A stretch of 64,000 bases of DNA. Origin: Pseudomonas asiatica. Lineage in GTDB: Bacteria; Pseudomonadota; Gammaproteobacteria; Pseudomonadales; Pseudomonadaceae. Below, one piece after another: positions 16,533 through 25,702 of the stretch (within the stretch, counting starts at the first letter, position 1; every line of letters begins with the position of its first letter). The DNA lies in the NCBI RefSeq assembly GCF_040214835.1, contig NZ_CP157874.1, forward strand, positions 4,552,501-4,616,500, read 5' to 3'. Under the pieces are notes generated by a model, which was not told the origin of the DNA, searched no databases, and saw only the letters and a list, made by a program, of their open reading frames with translations. A program made the translations under genes and the position numbers.

Positions 16533-18797
16533 ATGGAATGGCTGGGGCTGCAACTGTTCGCCGACCTGCCGGCAACCGGGCGCATCGTCATTGATTGCCG
16601 GCATGAACCGTTCCTGGTTCTGCTCGCCTACTTCGTCGCCTGTGCGGCCTGCTTCGCCACTCTGGACATGGCCGAGCGCCAATCCCACAGCGAAGATCCC
16701 ACCGCCCACCGACAATGGAACATGCTCGGTGCCTGCTGCCTTGCTGGTGGCATCTGGGCCATGCACTTCATCAGCATGCTGGCCTTCCAGGCGCCAGTTG
16801 AAGTGCATTACGACGCGTCCCTGACCATCCTTTCGCTGCTCATCGCCCTGGCCGTCGCCTGGCTGGCCATGCACAGCCTCGACCGCAGTCAGATGCACAC
16901 ACTCCATTACCTGCAAAGTGCGGTACTGATCGGCCTGGGTATCATCGTGATGCATTTCGTAGGCATGGCCGCTCTGGAAACCGGCGCCCGCCAGTACTAC
17001 CAGTCCGGCCTGCTGCTGGCCTCGGCCACCATTGCCCTGCTCACCAGCCTGACCGCGCTGTACCTGGCCCGCTACTTCCGCCATGGCAGCGGTACCCTGC
17101 ACCAGGCCATGAAGTACGGCGCCAGCCTGCTGATGGCCGGCGGTATCGTCGCCACCCACTTCACCGCGATGTCGGCCATGACCCTGGTCATCCCGGCAGA
17201 CACCGCCCTGCGCCTGCCCTCTGGCGATAACAGCCTGCAACTGGCGCTGGGCATCGGCTTCATCACCCTGCTGATCAGTGCTGCCAGCATCAGTACCGCG
17301 CTGGCCGACAAGAAGCTGCAAAGCAAGGAGCACGACCTGCGCCGGGTCAGCGTGCTGCTCAGCCAGCTCGACCAGGCCCGCGCGTCGCTGCAGCAGGCCG
17401 CGCACTACGATGCCCTGACCAGCCTGGTCAACCGCCGCGGTTTCAACCAGGTGTTCGCCGAACGCCTCGCCGAACACCAGGCCACGCAAAGCCACCTGGC
17501 AGTGATGTTCCTCGACATCGACCATTTCAAGCGCATCAACGACAGCCTCGGTCACGACGCCGGTGACGAACTGCTCAAGGTGATCGCCAGCCACATCAAG
17601 GCCGCCACCCGCAACCACGACCTGGTCGCACGCTTTGGCGGCGACGAGTTCTGCGTGGTCACCAGCCTCAACAACCGCGACGAAGCCCGCCACCTGGCCC
17701 AGCGCATCATGCAGAGGATGAAAGAGCCCATCAACCTGGGCGGCCGGCGCATGGTCATGACCACCAGCATCGGTATCAGCATCTTCCCCGACGACGGCAC
17801 CACCGCCGAAGAGCTGCTCAAGCATGCAGACCTCGCCCTGTACCAGTCCAAGGGCAACGGGCGCAACAGCCTGAACTTCTTCAACGACAGCCTGAAGACC
17901 CAGGCCTCGATTGCCCTGCAACTGGAAGAGGAACTGCGGGTGGCCCTGCTCGAGGAGCATGGGCTGTGCGTGCACTACCAGCCGATCTTCGACCTGCGCA
18001 GCAGGCAAGTGGCCAAACTGGAGGCCCTGGTGCGCTGGCGACACCCGCAACACGGCCTGCTCGGGCCCGATCGTTTTGTCGCCATCGCCGAAGCCAACGG
18101 GCTGATCATCGACCTCGACCTGTGGGTGCTGCGCCACGCTTGCGCCGACCTGGCCTACCTGCAGCGCCACGGCCATGGCAACCTCAAGGTCACGGTCAAT
18201 TGCTCGGCCGTCACCCTCAGCCACGATGAACTGCCCAACGAAGTGGAAAAGGCGCTGTTCCACGCCGGGCTCGCATCCCGGCAGCTGGAACTGGAAGTGA
18301 CCGAGAACGCCCTGATGGGTGATATCCAGCGCACGGTCAACCTGCTCAAGCGCGTGCGCGCCCTGGGCGTGGCGCTTTCGATCGATGACTTCGGCACCGG
18401 CTACTCGTCACTGGCCTACCTCAAGCGCCTGCCGCTGGACGTGCTGAAGATCGACCGCAGCTTCCTGCAGGATGTGCCGGGCAGCCAGAAGGACCGCGAG
18501 ATCGTCCAGGCGATCATCGTCATGGCGCATACCCTGCATCTGCAGGTGGTCAGCGAGGGCGTGGAAACCGCCGAACAGCTGGCGTTTCTCGAAGCCCACG
18601 GCTGCGACTACCTGCAGGGCTACCTGCTGGGCCGCCCGGAGCCGCTGGCCGAACTGCGCTCGCTGCTGGAGCGGCTGCAGCACCAGGGCGGCGTGTTCAG
18701 CCCTTGCTGCGATACAGCTCAACCAGGGTCGCCGGATCTTTTTGCAGGTAACCCTGGCTTGCGTGCAGGCGCATCAATTGTGCAGCAAGGCCACTGA
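16533..18797 (+). CDS. MHYT-GGDEF-EAL membrane cyclic-di-GMP protein (MucR-like)
   Basis: 754 aa. Seven hydrophobic helices (about 25-260) carry three MHYT-type motifs (MHFISM, MHFVGMAA, THFTAMSA), thought to bind copper and sense oxygen, CO or NO. A GGDEF domain (369-373, RxxD I-site RNHD five residues earlier) and an EAL domain (E497-A-L499, DDFGTGYSSL) follow, both with intact motifs. The architecture equals P. aeruginosa MucR, which links cyclic di-GMP to alginate. I prefer ATG 16533 (GAGG six bases upstream); an in-frame ATG lies at 16521. The last 30 or so residues extend past the EAL domain and are antisense to the dehydrogenase gene. Confidence 0.92.
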   Translation: MEWLGLQLFADLPATGRIVIDCRHEPFLVLLAYFVACAACFATLDMAERQSHSEDPTAHRQWNMLGACCLAGGIWAMHFISMLAFQAPVEVHYDASLTILSLLIALAVAWLAMHSLDRSQMHTLHYLQSAVLIGLGIIVMHFVGMAALETGARQYYQSGLLLASATIALLTSLTALYLARYFRHGSGTLHQAMKYGASLLMAGGIVATHFTAMSAMTLVIPADTALRLPSGDNSLQLALGIGFITLLISAASISTALADKKLQSKEHDLRRVSVLLSQLDQARASLQQAAHYDALTSLVNRRGFNQVFAERLAEHQATQSHLAVMFLDIDHFKRINDSLGHDAGDELLKVIASHIKAATRNHDLVARFGGDEFCVVTSLNNRDEARHLAQRIMQRMKEPINLGGRRMVMTTSIGISIFPDDGTTAEELLKHADLALYQSKGNGRNSLNFFNDSLKTQASIALQLEEELRVALLEEHGLCVHYQPIFDLRSRQVAKLEALVRWRHPQHGLLGPDRFVAIAEANGLIIDLDLWVLRHACADLAYLQRHGHGNLKVTVNCSAVTLSHDELPNEVEKALFHAGLASRQLELEVTENALMGDIQRTVNLLKRVRALGVALSIDDFGTGYSSLAYLKRLPLDVLKIDRSFLQDVPGSQKDREIVQAIIVMAHTLHLQVVSEGVETAEQLAFLEAHGCDYLQGYLLGRPEPLAELRSLLERLQHQGGVFSPCCDTAQPGSPDLFAGNPGLRAGASIVQQGH

Positions 18798-19584
18798 GCG
18801 GCGTCGCCGAGCCTTGCTCGCGGGAAAACTTGACCGCGCCATCGAGGTCCTTGAGCAGCGTGCGCACGTGCCACTTGATCGGCTCGAAGCGGCTTTCGGC
18901 CATTTGCGGAGCGAGGATCTGCAACGGTTTGGAATCGGCAAAGCCGCCCGCCAGCGCTTCGGCGATCAGCGTCGCGTCGACCCCGGACTGTTCAGCCAAG
19001 GCCACCACTTCGGCGATCACCAGGGCATTGCAGGCCACGATCATCTGGTTGCAGGCCTTGGTCACCTGGCCTGCGCCCACCGCCCCCATGTGCGTCACCC
19101 GCTGGCCGAGTACCTGCAGTACCGGGCGCGCACGCTCCAGGTCGGCCGCCTCGCCACCGACCATGATCGCCAGGGTGCCGGCTTCGGCCCCCGGCGTGCC
19201 GCCGGAAACTGGCGCGTCCAGCCAGGCCATGCCGCACAGCGCTGCCAGTTCGGCGGCCATTTCACGGGTGGCGGTTGGCTCCAGGCTGGAGAAATCGATC
19301 AGCAACTGGCCGCTGCGTCCGCCCTGGGCGATGCCTTGCTCGCCGAACACCACTTCGCGGACCACGGCCGTGTCGGCCAGGCACAGCAGCAGCATGTCGC
19401 TGTCGCGGCACAGTTCGGCAGGGCTGCTGGCCAGGCGCGCGCCGGCGGCGACCAGTGCAGCGCACTTGTCCGGGCTGCGGTTCCATACCGTCAGCGGGTA
19501 ACCCGCGGCCAGCAGGCGGCGGCACATGGGCAGGCCCATCAGGCCGATGCCGGCGAATCCAAGCGAAGGTAGTTTTGAGTTCAT
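18697..19584 (-). CDS. NAD(P)-dependent beta-hydroxyacid dehydrogenase (3-hydroxyisobutyrate dehydrogenase family)
   Basis: 295 aa. Rossmann motif GFAGIGLMGLPMCRRLLAAGY, the substrate motif DAPVSGG, and the catalytic-lysine motif GAGQVTKACNQM place it in the family of 3-hydroxyisobutyrate, tartronate-semialdehyde and related reductases; which substrate it uses is not clear. GGAG lies eight bases before the ATG at 19584 (the open frame continues to 19734 without a good start). Its last 101 bases, with the stop, lie inside the 3' end of the convergent MHYT-GGDEF-EAL gene. Confidence 0.9.
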   Translation of the reverse strand: MNSKLPSLGFAGIGLMGLPMCRRLLAAGYPLTVWNRSPDKCAALVAAGARLASSPAELCRDSDMLLLCLADTAVVREVVFGEQGIAQGGRSGQLLIDFSSLEPTATREMAAELAALCGMAWLDAPVSGGTPGAEAGTLAIMVGGEAADLERARPVLQVLGQRVTHMGAVGAGQVTKACNQMIVACNALVIAEVVALAEQSGVDATLIAEALAGGFADSKPLQILAPQMAESRFEPIKWHVRTLLKDLDGAVKFSREQGSATPLSGLAAQLMRLHASQGYLQKDPATLVELYRSKG

Positions 19585-19616
19585 CAATGACTCCGGACAA
19601 ATTCGATATCGATCCG

Positions 19617-19731
19617 GGCCGCTTTGCGGCCTTCGCGGGCGCGCCCGCTCCCACGGGACCAGCGCTGGTCTGAAGAGCAGCATCTGACCTGTGGGAGCGG
19701 GCATGCCCGCGAAGGGCTGCAAGGCAGCCCC
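19617..19731. repeat. Inverted REP pair
   Basis: Left unit runs from GGCCGCTTTGCGGCC into TTCGCGGGCGCGCCCGCTCC; the right unit is GTGGGAGCGGGCATGCCCGC then GAAGGGCTGC. Loop sequences are GCGC and CATG instead of the TTTA of the commoner copies. Confidence 0.85.
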
Positions 19732-19848
19732 CATTACGCATTCCGTAAACTGTTACCGCCACGCCGAATTGTTACTTCCCTCTACCCGCCTTGAGCGCCT
19801 TCGAGCACCAGAACGGGGCTGCTGCGCATTTTCGCGCACCAAAAGCGA

Positions 19849-20160
19849 TCACGCCTCTGCCGGGGGCTTCACCTGGATCACGATGAACGGCGAAACCACC
19901 ACCGCCCAGATCTCTGGATCGCGGCTTTGCAGGTCATGGGCCTGCTCGGCGGTCACCGGCCCAACAGTGCCATCACTACGCCACTTGGCGAAGATCTCGC
20001 TGCGATTCTCGGCCATCGCCTCGGCAACGGCGATCAGGTCGAGGCTCGGGTCGACCCAAATCAGGTCACCCTTGGCCCAGAAACGCTCCAACGCTTTCCA
20101 CTCGATGATTGCCGTCTCGCCAAGCAATTTGGCATAGAGGGTGCTTGTTTGATCAGTCAT
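19849..20160 (-). CDS. DUF2288-family protein
   Basis: 103 aa. It begins MTDQTSTLYAKLLGETAIIE and contains AKGDLIWVDPSLDLIAVAEA, which I associate with the DUF2288 family of small cytoplasmic proteins of unknown function. The start at 20160 is preceded by a weak GGAA. The long upstream open frame has no supporting start. It is divergent from livK across a 359-bp gap and there is no obvious functional tie. Confidence 0.78.
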   Translation of the reverse strand: MTDQTSTLYAKLLGETAIIEWKALERFWAKGDLIWVDPSLDLIAVAEAMAENRSEIFAKWRSDGTVGPVTAEQAHDLQSRDPEIWAVVVSPFIVIQVKPPAEA

Positions 20161-20519
20161 GGGTGGTTTCCGCAAAAATCGGCCAATAAAAAAGGTCGGC
20201 ATTTTTGCAGAAAAACCCGGTTTCAAATATGTAATTTGGTCGATTGATCCCGAACTTGTGGGGCGGGGTCGCAGATGCAGGCAGTTTGATGGCGCCTTTC
20301 TGTATCTTTGTGTCGACCATGCGACAACCCAGGAAGCAGGCACTTTTCGACCGCTTTTCAAGCGCTCGAACAGCGCTCTACACTGTACCGGTACAGTTCC
20401 GGGACATGTTCCGGGGGAAGGTGGGCTTGCGCGTTGGCATGGCCACGCCGCAAATCCCGCCCGGTCTGTAGCCCTGGCCGCCAGGACTATAAGAATTACA
20501 ACAGAATGAGTGGAGCACT
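20161..20519. other. Non-coding gap upstream of livK
   Basis: 359 bases without a credible gene. Near 20382 there is a 16-bp perfect palindrome with a possible -10 hexamer; the left part is locally AT-rich (20180-20240), unlike the surrounding DNA. The leader before livK ends in GTGGAGCACT, its ribosome binding site. Nothing else recognisable. Confidence 0.6.
20382..20397. promoter_or_regulatory. 16-bp perfect palindrome, possible operator
   Basis: ACTGTACCGGTACAGT is perfectly self-complementary. The hexamer TACACT (20379-20384) overlaps its left edge and could be a -10 element, with a poor -35 (TTTCAA) 17 bases upstream. Operators overlapping -10/+1 are typical of TetR-type repressors. The spacing CTGT-N6-ACAG is two bases too short for LexA. 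Confidence 0.45.
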
Positions 20520-21635
20520 ATGATCAAGATTTCCAAGCTGTTCGCCGCAATGGTTCTGGCAGGGGTAGCCAGCCATTCGTTTGCCGCCGATACCATCAAG
20601 ATCGGGATTGCAGGTCCCAAGACCGGCCCTGTGACCCAGTACGGCGACATGCAGTTCATCGGCGCAAAGCAAGCCATCAAGGATATCAACGCCGCGGGCG
20701 GCGTGGATGGCAAGATGCTCGAAGCCAAGGAATACGACGACGCCTGCGACCCTAAACAGGCCGTTGCAGTCGCCAACAAAGTGGTCAACGACGGCGTCAA
20801 GTTCGTCATCGGCCACCTGTGCTCCAGCTCCACCCAGCCTGCGTCCGACATCTACGAAGACGAAGGCGTGATCATGATCACCCCGGCCGCCACCTCCCCG
20901 GAAATCACCGCCCGTGGCTACAAGCTGATCTTCCGTACCATCGGCCTGGACAGCGCCCAGGGCCCGGCTGCCGGCAACTACATCGCCGACCACGTCAAGC
21001 CGAAGGTGGTCGCCGTCCTGCACGACAAGCAGCAGTACGGTGAAGGCATCGCTACCGCGGTCAAGCAGACCCTGGAAGGCAAAGGCACCAAGGTTGCCGT
21101 GTTCGAAGGCCTGAACGCCGGTGACAAGGACTTCTCCTCGATCATCCAGAAGCTCAAGCAGAACAACGTCGACTTCGTCTACTACGGCGGCTACCACCCA
21201 GAGCTGGGCCTGATCCTGCGCCAGGCTCAGGAAAAGGGCCTGAAAGCCAAGTTCATGGGCCCGGAAGGCGTGGGTAACGACTCCATCTCGCAGATCGCCC
21301 AGAACGCCTCCGAAGGCCTGCTGGTGACCTTGCCGAAGTCGTTCGACGCGGACCCTGCGAACAAGAAGATCGTCGACGCCATCAAGGCTGACGGCAAGGA
21401 CCCAAGCGGCCCGTTCGTGTTCCCGGCCTACTCAGCTGTCGAGCTGATCGCCCAGGGCATCAAGGCCGCCAAGTCCGAAGATACCGACAAGGTGGCAGCC
21501 GCCATCCACGCCGGCACCTTCAAGACCCCGACCGGTGACCTGTCCTACGACGCCAAAGGTGACCTGAAAGACTTCAAGTTCGTGGTCTACGAATGGCACT
21601 TCGGCAAGCCGAAGACCGAAGTCTCCCCTCAGTAA
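20520..21635 (+). CDS. livK: Branched-chain amino acid ABC transporter, periplasmic binding protein
   Basis: 371 aa with a cleavable signal peptide (MIKISKLFAAMVLAGVASHSFA, cut before ADTIKIG). It is a type I periplasmic binding protein whose start IKIGIAGPKTGPVTQYGDMQ and motif GHLCSSSTQPASDIYEDEGV match LivJ/LivK/BraC. It delivers leucine, isoleucine and valine (often alanine or threonine as well) to LivHMGF encoded downstream. GGAG is seven bases before the ATG. An intrinsic terminator-like hairpin follows the stop, which should make this gene more strongly expressed than the rest. Confidence 0.95.
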   Translation: MIKISKLFAAMVLAGVASHSFAADTIKIGIAGPKTGPVTQYGDMQFIGAKQAIKDINAAGGVDGKMLEAKEYDDACDPKQAVAVANKVVNDGVKFVIGHLCSSSTQPASDIYEDEGVIMITPAATSPEITARGYKLIFRTIGLDSAQGPAAGNYIADHVKPKVVAVLHDKQQYGEGIATAVKQTLEGKGTKVAVFEGLNAGDKDFSSIIQKLKQNNVDFVYYGGYHPELGLILRQAQEKGLKAKFMGPEGVGNDSISQIAQNASEGLLVTLPKSFDADPANKKIVDAIKADGKDPSGPFVFPAYSAVELIAQGIKAAKSEDTDKVAAAIHAGTFKTPTGDLSYDAKGDLKDFKFVVYEWHFGKPKTEVSPQ

Positions 21636-21660
21636 CTGCGTGACTAATAGCTGACCGTAG

Positions 21661-21692
21661 AAGCCCACTGTGCGAGCAGTGGGCTTTGTTTT
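21661..21692 (+). terminator. Intrinsic terminator/attenuator between livK and livH
   Basis: A perfect 10-bp stem, AAGCCCACTG / CAGTGGGCTT, with loop TGCGAG, is followed by TGTTTT. It lies 25 bases after livK and 129 before livH. Partial read-through would explain excess binding protein over membrane subunits. Confidence 0.85.
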
Positions 21693-21820
21693 ACGAGGTT
21701 CATGGGCCTGATCCCCGCGATCCGGGGGCGGGCTCACCTGAAAATCTTAAAACCGTCACCCGCGGTTTCCTGGCCTACCCCCGCCAGCGAAATGCAAATC
21801 AGGTTTTTAGGAGCGCTGTA

Positions 21821-22744
21821 ATGCCTGAGATCTACCATTTCTTCCAACAACTGGTTAATGGATTGACCATCGGCAGCACCTATGCCTTGATCGCCATCGG
21901 CTACACGATGGTGTACGGCATCATTGGCATGATCAACTTCGCCCACGGCGAGGTGTACATGATCGGTTCCTACGTGGCCTTCATCGCCCTGGCGGGCCTG
22001 GCCATGATGGGTATCCATTCGCTGCCGATCCTGATGACCGTCGCCTTCGTCGCGACGATCTTCGTCACCAGTGCCTATGGCTACAGCATCGAACGGGTTG
22101 CCTACCGCCCCCTGCGCAACAGCAACCGACTGATCCCGCTGATTTCCGCCATCGGCATGTCGATCTTCCTGCAGAACACCGTCTTGCTTTCGCAAGACTC
22201 CAAGGACAAGTCCATCCCCAACCTGATCCCCGGAAGCTTCTCGTTCGGGCCGGGCGGCGCGGAGGAAGTACTGATCAGCTACATGCAGATCCTGGTGTTC
22301 GTGGTCACCCTGGTGGCCATGACCTGCCTCACCCTGTTCATCTCCCGTTCCCGCCTGGGCCGCGCCTGCCGCGCCTGCGCCGAGGACATCAAGATGGCCA
22401 ACCTGCTGGGCATCAACACCAACAACATCATCGCCCTCACCTTCGTCATCGGTGCCGCCCTGGCGGCGGTGGCGGCCGTGCTGCTGAGCATGCAGTACGG
22501 GGTGATCAACCCCAACGCCGGTTTCCTGGTGGGCCTGAAGGCCTTCACCGCGGCGGTGCTGGGTGGCATCGGCAGCATCCCGGGCGCCATGCTCGGCGGG
22601 CTGGTGCTAGGCGTGGCCGAAGCGTTCGGTGCCGATATCTTCGGCGACCAGTACAAGGACGTGGTGGCATTCGGCTTGTTGGTTCTTGTCCTGCTATTCC
22701 GGCCGACCGGCATCCTGGGCCGCCCGGAGGTTGAAAAAGTATGA
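21821..22744 (+). CDS. livH: Branched-chain amino acid ABC transporter permease LivH
   Basis: 307 aa, about eight transmembrane helices. The start [20 protein letters not shown] and the segments [21 protein letters not shown] and [20 protein letters not shown] are typical LivH/BraD; the cytoplasmic EAA-like loop [20 protein letters not shown] contacts the ATPases. TAGGAG lies upstream of the ATG at 21821. The open frame extends to 21686 but without a good start. The stop overlaps the livM start (ATGA), so they are translationally coupled. Confidence 0.96.
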   Translation: MPEIYHFFQQLVNGLTIGSTYALIAIGYTMVYGIIGMINFAHGEVYMIGSYVAFIALAGLAMMGIHSLPILMTVAFVATIFVTSAYGYSIERVAYRPLRNSNRLIPLISAIGMSIFLQNTVLLSQDSKDKSIPNLIPGSFSFGPGGAEEVLISYMQILVFVVTLVAMTCLTLFISRSRLGRACRACAEDIKMANLLGINTNNIIALTFVIGAALAAVAAVLLSMQYGVINPNAGFLVGLKAFTAAVLGGIGSIPGAMLGGLVLGVAEAFGADIFGDQYKDVVAFGLLVLVLLFRPTGILGRPEVEKV

Positions 22745-23997
22745 ACAGAAATCTCAAACAGGCGTTCTTCAGCGCCTTGCTGGTATGGGCCGTGGCCTTC
22801 CCGGTACTGGGCCTGAAACTGAGCATCGACGGCATCAGCCTGTCCGTGCACAGCCAGGGCTCGTTCAACCTCAGCATCATTGCCCTGTGCTCGGTGCTGA
22901 TGTTCCTGCGCGTGCTGTTCGACAAGCAGTGGAACTCGGTAATGGGCCGCCGTTCGGATCGCAAGCTGATCCCGCCGGCGGTCAGCAACTACCTGACCCT
23001 GCCGAAAACCCAGCGCTACGTGATCATGGGCCTGATCGTCGCGGCACTGGTATGGCCGTTCTTCGGCTCGCGCGGTGCGGTCGACATTGCCACGCTGATC
23101 CTGATCTACGTGTTGCTGGGCCTGGGCCTGAACATCGTGGTCGGTCTGGCAGGCCTGCTCGACCTCGGTTACGTCGGTTTCTATGCCGTCGGCGCCTACA
23201 GCTACGCCATGCTCTCGCACTACCTGGGCTGGAGCTTCTGGGTATGCCTGCCGATCGCCGGCCTGATGGCCGCTACCTTCGGCTTCCTGCTCGGCTTCCC
23301 GGTGTTGCGCCTGCGCGGTGACTACCTGGCGATCGTGACCCTCGGCTTCGGCGAGATCATCCGCCTGTTCCTGCGTAACCTCACCGACTGGACCGGCGGC
23401 CCCAACGGCATCAGCAACATCCCCAAGCCAGAGCTCTTCGGCCTGACTTTCGAACGCCGTGCCGCCGAGGGCATGCAGACCTTCCATGAGTTCTTCGGGC
23501 TGGAATACAACTCGATCAACAAGGTCATCTTCCTCTACCTGGTGGCCCTGCTGCTGGCCCTGCTGGCGCTGTTCGTGATCAACCGCCTGCTGCGCATGCC
23601 GATCGGCCGCGCCTGGGAAGCCCTGCGCGAAGACGAGATCGCCTGCCGTGCACTGGGCCTGAACCCGACCGTGATCAAGCTGTCGGCATTCACCCTGGGT
23701 GCCTGCTTCGCCGGTTTCGCCGGCAGCTTCTTCGCTGCGCGCCAGGGCCTGGTGACGCCGGAGTCGTTCACCTTCATCGAGTCGGCGATCATCCTCGCCA
23801 TCGTCGTGCTCGGCGGCATGGGCTCACAACTGGGCGTGATCCTCGCGGCCATCGTGATGATCTTGCTGCCCGAGCTGATGCGTGAGTTCAGCGAATACCG
23901 GATGCTGATGTTCGGTGCGCTGATGGTGTTGATGATGATCTGGCGTCCGCAAGGCCTGCTGCCTATGCAACGTCCACACATGGAGCTGCGTCGATGA
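22741..23997 (+). CDS. livM: Branched-chain amino acid ABC transporter permease LivM
   Basis: 418 aa with roughly ten hydrophobic helices. The N-terminal 90 residues are the extra domain found in LivM/BraE. The core has [20 protein letters not shown] and the EAA loop [20 protein letters not shown]. It pairs with LivH to form the translocation pore. Overlaps livH and livG by four bases each. Confidence 0.96.
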   Translation: MNRNLKQAFFSALLVWAVAFPVLGLKLSIDGISLSVHSQGSFNLSIIALCSVLMFLRVLFDKQWNSVMGRRSDRKLIPPAVSNYLTLPKTQRYVIMGLIVAALVWPFFGSRGAVDIATLILIYVLLGLGLNIVVGLAGLLDLGYVGFYAVGAYSYAMLSHYLGWSFWVCLPIAGLMAATFGFLLGFPVLRLRGDYLAIVTLGFGEIIRLFLRNLTDWTGGPNGISNIPKPELFGLTFERRAAEGMQTFHEFFGLEYNSINKVIFLYLVALLLALLALFVINRLLRMPIGRAWEALREDEIACRALGLNPTVIKLSAFTLGACFAGFAGSFFAARQGLVTPESFTFIESAIILAIVVLGGMGSQLGVILAAIVMILLPELMREFSEYRMLMFGALMVLMMIWRPQGLLPMQRPHMELRR

Positions 23998-24761
23998 GCC
24001 GCGAAATTCTGCAAGTCAGCGGCCTGAGCATGCGCTTCGGCGGCTTGTTGGCGGTCAACGGCGTGGGCCTGACCGTCAAGGAAAAACAGGTGGTGGCACT
24101 GATCGGCCCGAACGGCGCCGGCAAGACCACGGTGTTCAACTGCCTGACCGGCTTCTACAAGCCCAGCGGCGGCACCATCCTGCTCGATGGCCAGCCGATC
24201 CAAGGCCTGGCCGGGCACCAGATCGCCCGCAAGGGCGTGGTGCGGACCTTCCAGAACGTGCGCCTGTTCAAGGAAATGACCGCGCTGGAAAACCTGCTGA
24301 TCGCCCAGCACCGCCACCTGAACACCAACTTCTTCGCCGGCCTGTTCAAGACCCCGAACTTCCGCCGCAGCGAGAAGGAGGCCATGGAGCGCGCGCAGTA
24401 CTGGCTGGAGAAGGTCAACCTGACCGAGTTCGCCAACCGTACCGCCGGCACCCTCGCCTACGGCCAGCAGCGCCGCCTGGAAATCGCCCGCTGCATGATG
24501 ACCCAGCCGCGCATCATCATGCTCGACGAACCGGCAGCGGGCCTGAACCCGAAGGAGACCGAAGACCTCAAGGCGCTGATCGCCTACCTGCGTGAGTCGC
24601 ACAACGTCACCGTGCTGCTGATCGAGCACGACATGAAGCTGGTGATGAGCATTTCCGACCATATCGTGGTGATCAACCAGGGCACCCCCCTGGCCCACGG
24701 CACGCCGGAAGAGATCCGCGACAACCCTGACGTGATCAAAGCCTACCTGGGGGAAGCGTAA
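23994..24761 (+). CDS. livG: Branched-chain amino acid ABC transporter ATPase LivG
   Basis: 255 aa. Walker A is GPNGAGKTT, the ABC signature is [14 protein letters not shown] (the Liv-type AYGQQR variant), Walker B is [13 protein letters not shown] and the switch histidine is in [11 protein letters not shown]. One of the two ATPases that power LivHM; BraF in P. aeruginosa naming. Begins inside the livM stop (ATGA) and ends directly before livF. Confidence 0.96.
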   Translation: MSREILQVSGLSMRFGGLLAVNGVGLTVKEKQVVALIGPNGAGKTTVFNCLTGFYKPSGGTILLDGQPIQGLAGHQIARKGVVRTFQNVRLFKEMTALENLLIAQHRHLNTNFFAGLFKTPNFRRSEKEAMERAQYWLEKVNLTEFANRTAGTLAYGQQRRLEIARCMMTQPRIIMLDEPAAGLNPKETEDLKALIAYLRESHNVTVLLIEHDMKLVMSISDHIVVINQGTPLAHGTPEEIRDNPDVIKAYLGEA

Positions 24762-25463
24762 ATGCTGAAGTTCGAGAACGTTTCCACCTTCTACGGCAAG
24801 ATCCAGGCGCTGCACAGCGTCAACGTGGAGATCAACCAGGGCGAGATCGTTACCCTGATCGGCGCCAACGGTGCCGGCAAGTCGACCTTGCTGATGACCC
24901 TGTGCGGCTCGCCGCAGGCGCACAGCGGCAGCATCAAGTACCTGGGTGAAGAACTGGTCGGCCAGCCGTCCTCGCACATCATGCGCAAGAGCATCGCGGT
25001 GGTGCCGGAAGGCCGCCGCGTGTTCTCCCGCCTGACCGTCGAGGAAAACCTGGCGATGGGCGGTTTCTTCACCGACAAGGGCGATTACCAGGAGCAGCTG
25101 GACAAAGTGCTGCAGCTGTTCCCGCGCCTGAAGGAGCGTTATATCCAGCGTGGCGGCACCATGTCCGGTGGCGAGCAGCAGATGCTCGCCATTGGCCGGG
25201 CGCTGATGAGCAAACCCAAGCTGCTGCTGCTCGACGAGCCCTCGCTGGGCCTGGCGCCGATCATCATCCAGCAGATCTTCGACATCATCGAACAGCTGCG
25301 CCGTGATGGCGTGACGGTGTTCCTGGTGGAGCAGAACGCCAACCAGGCGCTGAAGATCGCTGACCGGGCGTATGTGCTGGAGAACGGCCGGGTGGTGATG
25401 CAGGGTACTGGGGAAGCACTGTTGACCGACCCGAAGGTGCGCGACGCGTACCTGGGGGGTTGA
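24762..25463 (+). CDS. livF: Branched-chain amino acid ABC transporter ATPase LivF
   Basis: 233 aa. Walker A GANGAGKST, signature MSGGEQQMLAIGRAL, Walker B LLLLDEPSLGLAP. It is the second ATPase of the system (BraG). The ATG follows the livG stop with no gap, and the gene ends three bases before a strong intrinsic terminator, closing the livKHMGF operon. Confidence 0.96.
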   Translation: MLKFENVSTFYGKIQALHSVNVEINQGEIVTLIGANGAGKSTLLMTLCGSPQAHSGSIKYLGEELVGQPSSHIMRKSIAVVPEGRRVFSRLTVEENLAMGGFFTDKGDYQEQLDKVLQLFPRLKERYIQRGGTMSGGEQQMLAIGRALMSKPKLLLLDEPSLGLAPIIIQQIFDIIEQLRRDGVTVFLVEQNANQALKIADRAYVLENGRVVMQGTGEALLTDPKVRDAYLGG

Positions 25464-25467
25464 TGGG

Positions 25468-25491
25468 AAAAGGGCCTTCGGGCCCTTTTTT
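25468..25491 (+). terminator. Intrinsic terminator of the liv operon
   Basis: The stem AAAAGGGCC / GGCCCTTTT is closed by a stable TTCG tetraloop and followed by more T residues. It starts four bases after the livF stop codon. Confidence 0.95.
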
Positions 25492-25520
25492 CTGCCTGCC
25501 GGTTTTGTGTCGCCTGTGCA

Positions 25521-25613
25521 GCCCTCTTCGCGGGTAAACCCGCTCCCACAGGTACGGCGCCACACTCAAGCCTTGCACTATCTCTGTGGGAGCGGGTTTA
25601 CCCGCGAAGAAGC
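25521..25613. repeat. Inverted REP pair
   Basis: Left CCTCTTCGCGGGTAAACCCG then CTCCCACAG; the right unit is its complement TGTGGGAGCGGGTTTACCCG then CGAAGAA, separated by about 32 bases. Consensus copies of the TTTA-loop class. Confidence 0.9.
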
Positions 25614-25702
25614 CAGCACAGTTGACCGAAAACTTGTGATCCCGGCAAAGCCTGAGTAACGTGGCCAGCTCCTTGGCAAAAGATCCCCCCGGAGCCCGCC
25701 CC

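Noticed and set aside
20384..20397. CTGTACCGGTACAG as a LexA box
   Set aside because: LexA needs CTGT-N8-ACAG; here the spacer is six bases, so the half-site phase is wrong.
20432..20455. TTGGCATGGCCACGCCGCAA looked like a sigma-54 (-24/-12) promoter before livK
   Set aside because: The -24 part (TGGCATG) is fair, but the -12 part is CCGC in place of TTGC, so the invariant GC context at the right spacing is not satisfied.
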